A stretch of DNA of 19,879 nt from DATGQT01 sp033720695. Its GTDB lineage: Bacteria; Bacteroidota; Rhodothermia; Rhodothermales; Rubricoccaceae. The stretch lies in NCBI GenBank assembly GCA_033720695.1, contig JAWWCA010000042.1, forward strand, positions 1 through 19,879, given 5' to 3'. Below, in pieces: positions 6,753-14,800 of this stretch (positions within the stretch are counted from its first letter, which is position 1; every line of letters begins with the position of its first letter). The notes under the pieces are model-generated. The model was not told the DNA's origin and ran no database searches. It was given only the letters and a program-made list of their open reading frames with translations. The translations under genes were made by a program, and so were the position numbers.

Positions 6753-7343
6753 ATGCACACGCTCCGCCGGCTCTGCGTTTACTGCGGCTCGAAGCCTGGG
6801 CACCGGCCCGCCTACGCCGAGGCCGCCCACGCGCTGGGGACCCTCCTCGCCGATCAGGGGGTCGGGCTCGTCTACGGCGGCGCCAGCATCGGCCTCATGG
6901 GGGTCGTCGCGGACGCCGTGCTCGACGGGGGCGGCGAGGTGCTCGGCGTGATCCCCCACGGCATCGCCGCCAAGGAGGTCGCCCACCCCGACGTGACCGA
7001 GCTCTTCCTCGTCGGCTCGATGCACGAGCGGAAGGCCCTCATGGCCGACCTCGCCGACGGGTTCCTCGCGCTGCCGGGCGGGCTCGGCACGCTGGAGGAG
7101 ATCGCGGAGGCGCTGACGTGGGCGCAGCTCGGCATCCACGCCAAGCCCTGCGGCCTCCTCAACGTGGCGGGCTACTTCGACGGCCTCGTCGCCTACCTCG
7201 ACCACGCCGAGGCCGAGGGGCTGCTCCGCCCGGAGCACCGCGCGCTCGTCCTCGTCGAGCCGTCGCCCGAGCGGATCCTCGGTCGCCTCCGGGCGCACCG
7301 CCCTCCCGCGATGCCGCGCTGGATCTCTCGCGACGAAACCTGA
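6753..7343 (+). CDS. LOG-family (TIGR00730) nucleotide phosphoribohydrolase
   Basis: This 196-residue Rossmann-fold protein belongs to the LOG family ('lonely guy', formerly annotated lysine decarboxylase). Characterised members split nucleoside 5'-monophosphates, including cytokinin ribotides, into base and ribose 5-phosphate. The N-terminal strand LCVYCGSKPG (7-16) is typical. YGGASIGLMG (41-50) binds the phosphate. The catalytic and binding signatures MHERK (90-94) and PGGLGTLEE (108-116) are complete, so activity is likely. It begins 12 bases after recR and is probably co-transcribed with it. The natural substrate in bacteria of this type is not established; a housekeeping role in nucleotide clean-up is an inference. 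Length is normal for the family. Confidence 0.9.
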   Translation: MHTLRRLCVYCGSKPGHRPAYAEAAHALGTLLADQGVGLVYGGASIGLMGVVADAVLDGGGEVLGVIPHGIAAKEVAHPDVTELFLVGSMHERKALMADLADGFLALPGGLGTLEEIAEALTWAQLGIHAKPCGLLNVAGYFDGLVAYLDHAEAEGLLRPEHRALVLVEPSPERILGRLRAHRPPAMPRWISRDET

Positions 7344-7387
7344 ACGCACGGCGGGCTCGCCCCCTCCGCACACCCCCCTCCCGGCCC

Positions 7388-9046
7388 GTGCTCACCCGGC
7401 GCGCCTCGATCCTCCTCGGCCTCCCCGTCGCCCTCATCTTGCTGGGCTACATCGTGTGGCCGAGCGTGGGGACGTTCGCGTTGGGGCTCGACGGCGCCGT
7501 GCTCGGGGACGTCTTCGGCGGCGGGCGGGCGGCGGGCGTCCGCGGCCTGCTCAACTCGGTTGGGGTGTCGCTGGGGACGGTGGTTCTGGGAGGCGTGCTG
7601 GGGACGGCACTGGCGTGGGCGCTGTGGCGCTTCCGCCTCCCGTTCGAGCGCCTGCTCGGCGTCGCAGCGGCGCTGCCCCTGGCGCTGCCCCCGCTGGTGG
7701 GCGTCCTCGCGTTCCTCTTCCTCTACGGCGAGAGCGGGATCCTCCCGCGCGGGCTCCAGGCGCTCCTCGGCCTCGAGGGCGTGCCGTTCGCCTTCGAGGG
7801 GCGAGGCGCCGTGCTCGTCGTCCACGTCTACAGCTTCTACATCTACTTCTACCTCTTCGTGGCCGCCGCCCTGGCCGACCTCGACCGCGGGCTGATCGAC
7901 GCCTCGGCCGACCTCGGGGCGGGCGGCTGGACCACGTTCCAGCGTGTCGTCTTCCCGCTCCTCCGCCCCGCCCTCGTCGGCGCGGGCCTCCTCGTCTTCA
8001 TGCTCTCGATGGCGAGCTTCACGGCCCCCCTCCTCTTCGCCGGCGGCGAGCCGTTCCTCACGACCCAGATCTACCAGTTCAAGCAGAATGGCGCGCTCGA
8101 CCGGGCCGCCGCCGTCTCCGTCGTGCTGACGGCGATCTGCCTGCTCTTCCTCATCCTGCTCGAAGCCCGCCCCGACGCCCGTCGGCAGCTCCGATCCTCC
8201 TCGAAAGGGGCGGGCCGCGCGGGCGTCCCGGTGCAGAGCGGGTGGGGCCGCGCCGTGGCGGGCGGACTGGCCGGGCTGTTCCTCCTGTTCGTGCTCCTCC
8301 CGGTCGCGACGGTGTTCTTGCTCTCGTTCGTCGAGGAGGGGAGCTGGACGACACAGGTGCTGCCGCCTCGCTACACCCTCGCGCACTACGCCGCCCTCGT
8401 CTCCGACCCGAGCGTGGTCGAGCCCATCGTCAACTCGGTGTGGATGGCGGCCCTGTCGACCGTTGCCAACCTCGTCTTCGGCGTCGCCGCCGCCCTCGTC
8501 ATTGTGACGGGGCGCGTGCCCGGGCGGGGGCTGCTCCGGGCGCTGGCCCTCCTCCCCTTCGCCATCCCGGGCACCGTGATCGCCCTCAACCTCATCGTCG
8601 CCTTCGACGAGCCGACGCCGCTCGCGGGGGGGGCCGTCCTCGTGGGGACGGTGGCGCTGCTCCCCCTGGCCTACTTCGTCCGCCACGTCCCCCTCGTCGT
8701 CCGCTCCACACAGGCCGCGCTGGAGGGGTACGACGACCGGCTCACGGAGGCCTCGGCCGACCTCGGGGCGCGGCTGTGGACGACGTTCCGCCGCGTCGTG
8801 CTGCCGGTGATCCTGCCCGGGGTCCTGGCCGGCGCGCTGCTCACGTTCGTGACCGCGCTCGGCGAGTTCGTCTCCTCGATCATGCTCTACGTCTACGACA
8901 ACCGCCCGATCTCGGTCGAGCTGTTCGCGCAGCTCCGGCTCTACGACCTCGGCGCGGCCGCCGCCTACGGCGTGCTCCTCATGGGGCTCGTCGTGGCGGC
9001 CGTGGCCGTGACCCGGCGCCTCGGCGCGCGGGCCTCCTTCGCCTGA
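7388..9046 (+). CDS. Two-domain ABC transporter permease, ferric-iron type
   Basis: This 552-residue inner-membrane protein has two fused BPD_transp_1 permease domains, the layout of FbpB/SfuB ferric-iron permeases and some related thiamine or 2-aminoethylphosphonate permeases. About 12 membrane helices are visible. Each half carries the EAA loop that docks the ATPase: DASADLGAGGWTTFQRVVFP (171-190) and EASADLGARLWTTFRRVVLP (454-473). The loop between the halves is at about 260-288. The start chosen is GTG 7388: it lies 44 bases after the LOG stop and gives a normal first helix. The longer open frame upstream merely overlaps LOG. No ATPase or binding-protein gene is nearby, so its partners must be elsewhere. 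It probably shares the recR-LOG transcript. The substrate (Fe3+ most likely) is inferred from architecture only. Confidence 0.85.
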   Translation: MLTRRASILLGLPVALILLGYIVWPSVGTFALGLDGAVLGDVFGGGRAAGVRGLLNSVGVSLGTVVLGGVLGTALAWALWRFRLPFERLLGVAAALPLALPPLVGVLAFLFLYGESGILPRGLQALLGLEGVPFAFEGRGAVLVVHVYSFYIYFYLFVAAALADLDRGLIDASADLGAGGWTTFQRVVFPLLRPALVGAGLLVFMLSMASFTAPLLFAGGEPFLTTQIYQFKQNGALDRAAAVSVVLTAICLLFLILLEARPDARRQLRSSSKGAGRAGVPVQSGWGRAVAGGLAGLFLLFVLLPVATVFLLSFVEEGSWTTQVLPPRYTLAHYAALVSDPSVVEPIVNSVWMAALSTVANLVFGVAAALVIVTGRVPGRGLLRALALLPFAIPGTVIALNLIVAFDEPTPLAGGAVLVGTVALLPLAYFVRHVPLVVRSTQAALEGYDDRLTEASADLGARLWTTFRRVVLPVILPGVLAGALLTFVTALGEFVSSIMLYVYDNRPISVELFAQLRLYDLGAAAAYGVLLMGLVVAAVAVTRRLGARASFA

Positions 9047-9095
9047 CCGACCGCGAAGCGGGAGCAGCGTCGGATCCGGGTGGCCCGCCGCGCCG

Positions 9096-9103
9096 TAGCT
9101 TCC
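9096..9103 (+). promoter_or_regulatory. Candidate -7 box upstream of the lysine-dehydrogenase-like gene
   Basis: TAGCTTCC lies 19 bases before the ATG and is identical to the box before sprA. No -33 TTG is found at the proper distance. It would give a very short leader of about 12-15 bases. Confidence 0.35.
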
Positions 9104-9122
9104 CCCTCTCCCCGATCCGACC

Positions 9123-10286
9123 ATGAAAGTCACCGTTCTCGGCGCCGGCGCCATGGGCTCGGCCGTGGCCTACGACCTCTGCCACCGCAGCGAGGTGCAG
9201 CGCGTGCAGGTGTGCGAGGCGCGCCCCGGGATGCTCCGGGCGTTCCGCGCCTGGCTCGACGCCCCGAACGTCCGCACCTACGAGGCGGACGCCCGAGACA
9301 CCCAGGCGCTGGAGCCAATCCTGACGGGGAGTGCGGTGGTGGTCTCGTGCGTGGGCCCCGACCACAACCCCCGGCTCGCGTCGCTCGCGCTCGAGCTCGG
9401 CGCCCACTTCGTCGACCTCGGGGACCCCATCCCCGTGACGGACCAGATCGAGGAGCTGGCCGAGCTGGCCGAGATCCGCCAGCGGTGGGTGATCCCGAAC
9501 TGCGGCCTCGCCCCCGGCCTCGCCAACGTCCTCTGCATGCGGGCGCTCGAGCGGTTCTCCCACCCCGTCGCCGCCCGCCTCCGGGTGGGCGACCTCCCGA
9601 CGGAGCCGACCGAGCCCTTCAACTACCGCCTCGCCCACTCCGCCGAGAAGCTCATCGACGACTACACGCAGCCGGTGGCCGTGCTCCGTGACGGGACGAT
9701 CGAGCACGTCGCCCCACTCTCCGGCGTCGAATCCGTGCACGTCGACGGGTTCGGTGAGCTCGAAGCCTTCCACGCGGCCGGCGGCCTCCCGACGCTTGCG
9801 CACGCGCTCGCGGGCCGGCTCGAAACCCTCGACGTCAAGACCCTCCGCTACCCCGGGCACGCCGAGCAGTGGCGGTTCCTCCTCGACCTCGGGCTCGCCG
9901 AGCGGCGGTCGCTCGACGTCCGCACCCACCTCACGTACCGGGACGTCCTGGTCCGGCGTCTCCGCCAGCGCCTCGGCGGGGCCTACGAGGACGCCGTGCT
10001 CGTGCGCGTCGAGGCCGAGGGCGAGACGGCCGACGGCGAGATGAAGCGGCTCGTGCTCGAACTCGTCGACCGGTTCGACGCCGAGACCGGCCTCTCGGCC
10101 ATGCAGCGCTGCACGGCCTTCCCGGCGGCGGCCGTGGCCTGCCTCCTGGCCTCTCGCCAGATCGCCGGCGGCGGCGTCGCCTCGCCCGAGCAGGTGGTGC
10201 CCTTCGACCCGTTCTTCGACGCCCTCGCCGCCCGCGGCATCACGGTCTCGGAGCGCTGGGAGTCCCTCGAACCGGTCGAGGCGTGA
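9123..10286 (+). CDS. Saccharopine/lysine-6-dehydrogenase-like enzyme
   Basis: This 387-residue enzyme belongs to the saccharopine dehydrogenase family and most resembles L-lysine 6-dehydrogenases, which oxidise the epsilon-amino group of lysine with NAD(P). The N-terminal Rossmann fold starts VTVLGAGAMGSAVA (3-16) with GxGxxG at 7-12. The family's IPNCGLAPGLANVL is at 124-137. The mid-protein block FGELEAFHAAGG (210-221) and LRYPGHAEQW (241-250), and the late block PEQVVPFDPFFD, agree with my recollection of the Geobacillus enzyme. No alignment was run. It is a single-domain enzyme of normal length, without a fused lysine-ketoglutarate reductase. Its own box at 9096 and a hairpin at its stop suggest a single-gene unit. 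A role in lysine breakdown or a related imine reduction is inferred; the exact substrate is open. Confidence 0.8.
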   Translation: MKVTVLGAGAMGSAVAYDLCHRSEVQRVQVCEARPGMLRAFRAWLDAPNVRTYEADARDTQALEPILTGSAVVVSCVGPDHNPRLASLALELGAHFVDLGDPIPVTDQIEELAELAEIRQRWVIPNCGLAPGLANVLCMRALERFSHPVAARLRVGDLPTEPTEPFNYRLAHSAEKLIDDYTQPVAVLRDGTIEHVAPLSGVESVHVDGFGELEAFHAAGGLPTLAHALAGRLETLDVKTLRYPGHAEQWRFLLDLGLAERRSLDVRTHLTYRDVLVRRLRQRLGGAYEDAVLVRVEAEGETADGEMKRLVLELVDRFDAETGLSAMQRCTAFPAAAVACLLASRQIAGGGVASPEQVVPFDPFFDALAARGITVSERWESLEPVEA

Positions 10287-10304
10287 TCCGCAGCGTGCGG
10301 ATCA
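10284..10304. terminator. Bidirectional hairpin containing both convergent stop codons
   Basis: A perfect 9-bp inverted repeat (TGATCCGCA, loop GCG, TGCGGATCA) fills the junction of two convergent genes. Its first three bases are the TGA stop of the plus-strand gene, and its last three are the TGA stop of the minus-strand gene read on the other strand. There is no T-tract on either side. It is best read as a shared terminator or 3'-end protecting stem. Confidence 0.6.
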
Positions 10305-10961
10305 ACCGGTGCCGTAGGCTCGAAGCACGGTGCCATTGTGGATGGCCCCGCCCGCTCCGCAGAGCGACACGCAGAGCGACGCCACTGCCTCGGCGGGGAC
10401 GCCGCGCGCGCCGTCTCCCTCGCTGCCGAACAGAATCTTGGAGGGCGCCACGGCGGCAGCCGTGATCCGGCCCTCGTATTCGGCGGCGACGGCCTCGACC
10501 AGCCGCACGACGCCGGCCTTCGCAGCCGAGTACGCGGCCTGCTCGGCGACGCCGCCGTCGACCCCCTGGCGCGATGCGATCGCGACAAGGCGCCCCCCCT
10601 CCGTCATTCGGCGGGCGGCCTCGCGGAAGCACAGGAATGCCGTCGTGAGGTTTACGTCGAGGACCCTCTGCCAGCCCTCCAGCGGGGTGTCGGCGAAGGG
10701 CGTGCCGGCCCACATTCCGACCGTATGGACGAGCGCGTGGGGCGCCCCCACCGCCTGCTCCGCCGTATCGAAGGCGCCGCGCACCGAGGGCTCATCTGTG
10801 AGGTCGGCCGTCAGCACCTCCACGCCTTCGGGCAGTCCCTCCGGCCGCTCCGCATCGAGCCCGACGACGCGCGCGCCGGCCTCCAGGAGTTGGCGGATCA
10901 CGACGCGACCGAGACGACCGCCGGCACCGGTCACGAGGATGGGGTTTCCGGAGAGAGGCAT
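10302..10961 (-). CDS. Short-chain dehydrogenase/reductase (SDR)
   Basis: This 219-residue cytoplasmic protein is a classical-type SDR oxidoreductase of unknown substrate. It has the cofactor motif TGAGGRLG (11-18) and Asp36 at the end of the second strand, which favours NAD(H) over NADP(H). It also has DLTD (53-56), Asn104 (LDVNLTTAF), Ser130, and the catalytic pair Tyr144/Lys148 (YSAAK). The usual NNAG motif after the fourth strand is replaced by HTVG (79-82), a deviation also seen in divergent SDRs. The ATG at 10961 gives a start three to ten residues before the Rossmann strand, as normal; the longer open frame upstream overlaps the preceding gene and lacks family features. It is the second gene of a minus-strand pair, 56 bases after the NTF2-like gene. 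The catalytic tetrad is intact, so it should be active. Confidence 0.9.
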   Translation of the reverse strand: MPLSGNPILVTGAGGRLGRVVIRQLLEAGARVVGLDAERPEGLPEGVEVLTADLTDEPSVRGAFDTAEQAVGAPHALVHTVGMWAGTPFADTPLEGWQRVLDVNLTTAFLCFREAARRMTEGGRLVAIASRQGVDGGVAEQAAYSAAKAGVVRLVEAVAAEYEGRITAAAVAPSKILFGSEGDGARGVPAEAVASLCVSLCGAGGAIHNGTVLRAYGTG

Positions 10962-11017
10962 GGGGTGGAGGATTGGACGTGAAGGACTCGGATCGGCCCC
11001 GCGGCGAGCATCCCGGG

Positions 11018-11524
11018 TCAGGGCGCCGACGAGGTGTGGTCGTGGATGATCTTCCACCCGTCGTCGGTCCTGCTGAAGAGGAGGGAGAACAGCCCGAGGG
11101 GTTCGTGGTCGGCACGCCGGAGGCGCCATCGCCCGTAGACCAGGGCGTGGTCGGCCGAGAGCGGCCGGATGCGCACCTCCTCGAACGAGAGCGTCCCCAT
11201 CGAGGCCTGGTCCGGATAGTTCCGCATGTAGGCGTAGAGGCTCTCCTGCCAGCCGCGCCGGAGCGTGCCGCCCGAGATGAACACGAGGGAGTCGCGGCGG
11301 GCGTAGCCGCTCATGAACCCCCGGATGTCGCCTCGATTCCAGGACGCGACCTGCGCGTCGAGGACGGCGCGCACCGCTTCCGTCGTCTCGGCCGCGCCGG
11401 GGACGGCGGGCGGCGGCGGCGGCGGGTACGATCCCGGGGGCGCGTGGACCTGAGCGCGGGCGCCCACGGAGAGGAGGAGGCTCGCGACGAGCCCCGTGCG
11501 GAGGAGGACGATGGAGGGACGCAT
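11018..11524 (-). CDS. Secreted NTF2/SnoaL-like (DUF4440-type) protein
   Basis: This 168-residue protein has an N-terminal signal peptide: Arg-3 then a hydrophobic core VASLLLSV, with a likely cleavage after ARA (about residue 24). A proline run (six Pro at about 34-39) links to an NTF2-like cone-fold domain at about 45-165. That domain shows VRAVLDAQVASWNRGDIRGF, FISGG, VYGRWRL and the closing strand TDDGWKIIHDHTS. Such domains bind small ligands or act as isomerases or hydrolases; many DUF4440 members have no known activity. There is no lipobox cysteine, so it is probably free in the periplasm. It starts the minus-strand unit and is followed by the SDR. A joint role with the SDR is possible but only inferred from their order. 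Confidence 0.8.
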   Translation of the reverse strand: MRPSIVLLRTGLVASLLLSVGARAQVHAPPGSYPPPPPPAVPGAAETTEAVRAVLDAQVASWNRGDIRGFMSGYARRDSLVFISGGTLRRGWQESLYAYMRNYPDQASMGTLSFEEVRIRPLSADHALVYGRWRLRRADHEPLGLFSLLFSRTDDGWKIIHDHTSSAP

Positions 11525-11546
11525 GCGGTGCGGGGGTGGAGGGCCC

Positions 11547-11554
11547 CTAGAGTA
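11547..11554 (-). promoter_or_regulatory. Weak candidate -7 box for the NTF2-SDR unit
   Basis: Read on the minus strand the bases are TACTCTAG, two mismatches from TAnnTTTG, 22 bases before the ATG at 11524. No clear -33 element is seen. This is the only A/T-containing patch near the start. Confidence 0.2.
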
Positions 11555-11682
11555 CGCAGGAGACGGAGGCGAATCCAGCGCGTCCCCCCAAGCGGCTGAT
11601 CCCTCGTCCGCCGCGGGTCGGGGCCGGCCAGGCCCCGCGGCGTCGGCGGCACCCCATCGGGTCTCGCCGCCCGTTTATGCCC

Positions 11683-11713
11683 TTGCAGCCCCTTCGGAGC
11701 GGCCGTAGCTTCC
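11683..11713 (+). promoter_or_regulatory. Candidate promoter of sprA
   Basis: TTG at 11683-11685 and TAGCTTCC at 11706-11713 are separated by exactly 20 bases, the same spacing as at dnaX. The leader to the GTG at 11894 would be about 175 bases, the longest in the window, and would open with the stem-loop at 11722. Confidence 0.5.
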
Positions 11714-11721
11714 GCCCCGCA

Positions 11722-11753
11722 CCCGGCCCGTCGCTGCGGGCGACGTCGCCGGG
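11722..11753 (+). promoter_or_regulatory. Strong stem-loop at the predicted 5' end of the sprA mRNA
   Basis: CCCGGC (11722-11727) pairs with GCCGGG (11748-11753), and CGTCGC (11729-11734) pairs with GCGACG (11740-11745). This makes 12 base pairs broken only by a 1x2 internal loop, with a TGCGG apex. It begins nine bases after the -7 box, so it would sit near the 5' end of the transcript. Such structures can protect an mRNA from decay or hide regulatory sites. At DNA level the right arm also forms a 12-bp palindrome (11739-11750) that could be an operator. Confidence 0.45.
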
Positions 11754-11893
11754 ACCCTCGTGTCACATGCTGTTGGTCGGACTGCATCCGCCCCGTTCGC
11801 TACACCTCGTTTCCCAGCCCTCCGCCTCCGGCGTCGCCTGCCGCGTCTTTCTCGGGCGGCGCACGCCGAGGGCCTCCGTGTAGCTGACTCCTC

Positions 11894-14800
11894 GTGCGCG
11901 TGCCGCCGCAGGCCCTGATCCCCTCGTCTCCGACCGACGCTTCCGGCTCTTCGCCCGGCGAGGCCCGCCGGCTCTTCGCCGTCGTCCTGGGTGTATCGGT
12001 GCTCGTGTTCGGGCTCCTCACCCTCCACGCCCGGACCGTCACGGCCGACCCCTACCGCGGCGTGCTCCCGGCGCTCGACGGCCGGTCCCTCGCCCCCGCC
12101 GACACCGACTCGGTCGCGGTCGACGCCCCGCCGCTGTTCCCCGAGATCGAGGCCGACACGATGAGCGAGGAGACCCCCGGCGAGGAGGTCCCGCCGTCGG
12201 ACGAGGACCCGCTTGGCGTCGGTGCGCCCGACGGGACCGACATCGATGCGGTCGCCGCTGATTCCGTCGCCGCCGACTCCGTCGCAGCGGGGGCCCCGGA
12301 CGAGGTCCTGCTGGAGGACACCCTCCCCGAGGCCGTCGTCGAGGCCGACTCGGTCGCCGCCGACTCGTTCCGGTTGGCCCCCCTCTACTTCCCGACCCCC
12401 CGGCGCGAGCGGCCCGTCGCCCCGCTCGTGGACCGGCCGGAGCGGCCCTTCCAGGTCCCCCTCGGCCCCTACTGGCGGCGGGAGGCCCTCCTCGACTCCA
12501 CCGACTTCGCCTACGTCGTCACCGAGCAGGTGGGCGGGCAGGACGCCCGCGTCTCGGCCAGCGCCGACCTCGCCCGCTACCGAGCCCTCCGCCGGGAGGC
12601 CGCCGTCCGCGCCTCGTTCCGCGACCTCGCGGAGCGCCGGGGCCGCCGCGCGGGCCCCGGCGGCTTCGGCATCACGATCGACATCCCCGGCGGCAACCAG
12701 AGCGCCTTCTCGACGCTCTTCGGGAAGAACGAGGTGGACCTCCGCGTCAACGGCCAGGCCAACATCGACCTCGGCTTCGACTACCAGGAGAACGAGCTGC
12801 AGGAGGCCGCCACCGGCCAGGCCGGCAGCCTCAACCCCGACTTCGGCCAGGAGCTCAACCTCGGCATCACCGGCACGATCAGCGATAAGCTCCGCGTCAA
12901 CGTCAACTACGACACCCAGAACCAGTTCGACTTCGAGAACCAGGTCTCGCTCGTCTACGAGGGGTACGACGACGACATCGTCCAGCGGATCGAGGCCGGC
13001 AACGTGTTCCTCCAGACGCCCAGCGAGCTCATCCGCGGCGGGCAGCGGCTCTTCGGGCTGCGCACCGACCTCCGCTTCGGCGGCCTCGGCGTCACCGCCG
13101 TCGCCAGCCAGCAGGACGCCGAGAGCAACGCGCTCGAGATCGAGGGCGGCACCCAGACGACGGAGTTCAGCCTCGCCCCCTACCAGTACGAGGACGACAC
13201 CCACTTCTTCCTCGCCTACGCCTTCCGCAACTGGTGGGACGAGGGCCACCGCGACCCCAACACGCGCACGGTGCTCCCCGGCTTCACGCGGATCACGAAC
13301 GTCGAGGTGTGGCTCCACGACCAGGCCGCGGTCAACTTCGGCGGGGCCGGCGAGGAGAGCGAGACCCGCAGCGACGTCGTCGCCGTGCTCGACCTCGCCG
13401 AGCCCGGCCCCGGCAACGCCATCGCCGGCGCCCCCCCGAACGGCGTCCTCGCCGGCGGCGACGAGTACCTCGCCGCCTTCGCAGACAACCCCGCGCTGAC
13501 GCCGCTGCCCAACCCCGTCTTCCACCAGTACGCCCCGGCCGACCTCGACCTCTTCCGCGACGAGAGCCAGACGCTCGACTTCGAGGCCGAGTACGACCTC
13601 GCCGCCGCCGACGTCGCCGTGGCGCCGTTCCGCAAGCTCCAGGAAGGCATCGACTACACCCTCGACCCCTACTTCGGCTACCTCTCGCTGAAGCGGTCGC
13701 TCACCGACAACGAGCGCATCGCCGTGGCCTACCAGTACCTCACGACCGACGGCACCACGGTCACGGTGGGCGACTTCGGCGGGCGCCCCGAGGAGCGGAT
13801 CGTCCTCAAGCTCCTCCGCAACAAGAACCCCCGGCCCGTCGACGCCGGGTGGGGCCTCACGCTCCGGAACATCTACCGCGTCGGCGGGCGCGGCCTCACG
13901 CCCGACGCCTTCGACGCCGACATCTACTACCGCCCCTCCGGGCGGACCCCGCAGCGGACGTTCCCCGACGTCCAGATCGGCCAGCAGCAGACGCTGCTCC
14001 AGACCCTCGGCCTCGACCGCCTCAACCGCGACGGCGCCCTCCAGCCCGACGACGTCTTCGACTTCAAGCCCGAGATCACCATCGACCCCTCGGGCGGCCG
14101 CGTGATCTTCCCCGTCCTGGAGCCCTTCGGCGACTACCTCCGCCGCGTGCTCCGCAGCGAGGAGGTGATCACCGGCGAGCCCCCCGTCACCGTCAACTTC
14201 CAGGGGATCTCGCCGGACGCCGCCGTGAACACCTACGTGTTCGATCGGCTCTACAGCGTCCCCTCCGACGACGCGCCCCAGGAGCTCCCGAACATCGACC
14301 GCTACTCCATCGAGGGCGAGTACCGCTCGTCGGTGCAGTCGCTCTACGAGCTCGGCTTCGCCGTCGTCGAGGGGAGCGTCCGCGTCACCGCCAGCGGCGT
14401 CGAGCTGACCGAAGGGGCCGACTACATCGTCAACTACACCTCGGGCACGGTCGAGATCACGAACCCGGCCTACCTCACGCCGGGCCAGAACATCCGCGTC
14501 GAGTTCGAGCAGAACCAGTTCGCCGCGATCGGGAGCAAGACGCTCCTCGGCCTCCGCGCCGACTACCGGATCGGCGAGGACTTCGCCCTCGGGGCCACCT
14601 GGATGCGGCTCTCCGAGCGCCCCCTCGTGGACAAGTACCGGATCGGCGAGGAGCCGCTCTCGAACACCATCTTCGGCGTCGACGGGTTCTACCAGGCCGA
14701 GCCCCGCTGGATCACCCGCGCCCTCGACGCCCTCCCCCTCATCACCACGCGGGCCCCGAGCCGGTTCGAGATCAAGGGCGAGTTCGCCCAGCTCAGCCCC

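Larger units (their letters stand above)
11525..11893. other. Divergent intergenic region between the NTF2-like gene and sprA
   Basis: This 369-base stretch holds no convincing gene. From left to right it has a possible minus-strand promoter box at 11547-11554, then a 7-bp hairpin (CGGGGCC 11619-11625, GGCCCCG 11631-11637). Next come a plus-strand promoter at 11683-11713, a strong stem-loop at 11722-11753 that includes the palindrome GGCGACGTCGCC (11739-11750), and a weaker stem CTCGG/CCGAG (11851-11855, 11866-11870) shortly before sprA. A 68-codon frame at 11677-11883 starts inside the promoter and looks spurious. Confidence 0.7.

Noticed and set aside
7118..7387. N-terminal extension of the permease into the LOG gene.
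   Set aside because: The extra 90 residues are Arg/Pro/Ala-rich and overlap LOG out of frame. GTG 7388 gives the normal first membrane helix and family length.
10962..11129. Longer start for the SDR.
   Set aside because: The extension overlaps the NTF2-like gene and lacks SDR features. The ATG at 10961 lies just before the Rossmann strand.
11677..11883. A 68-codon plus-strand frame upstream of sprA.
   Set aside because: It starts between the TTG and TA boxes of the candidate sprA promoter, shows no domain or signal peptide, and would be missing its own 5' end if that promoter is right.
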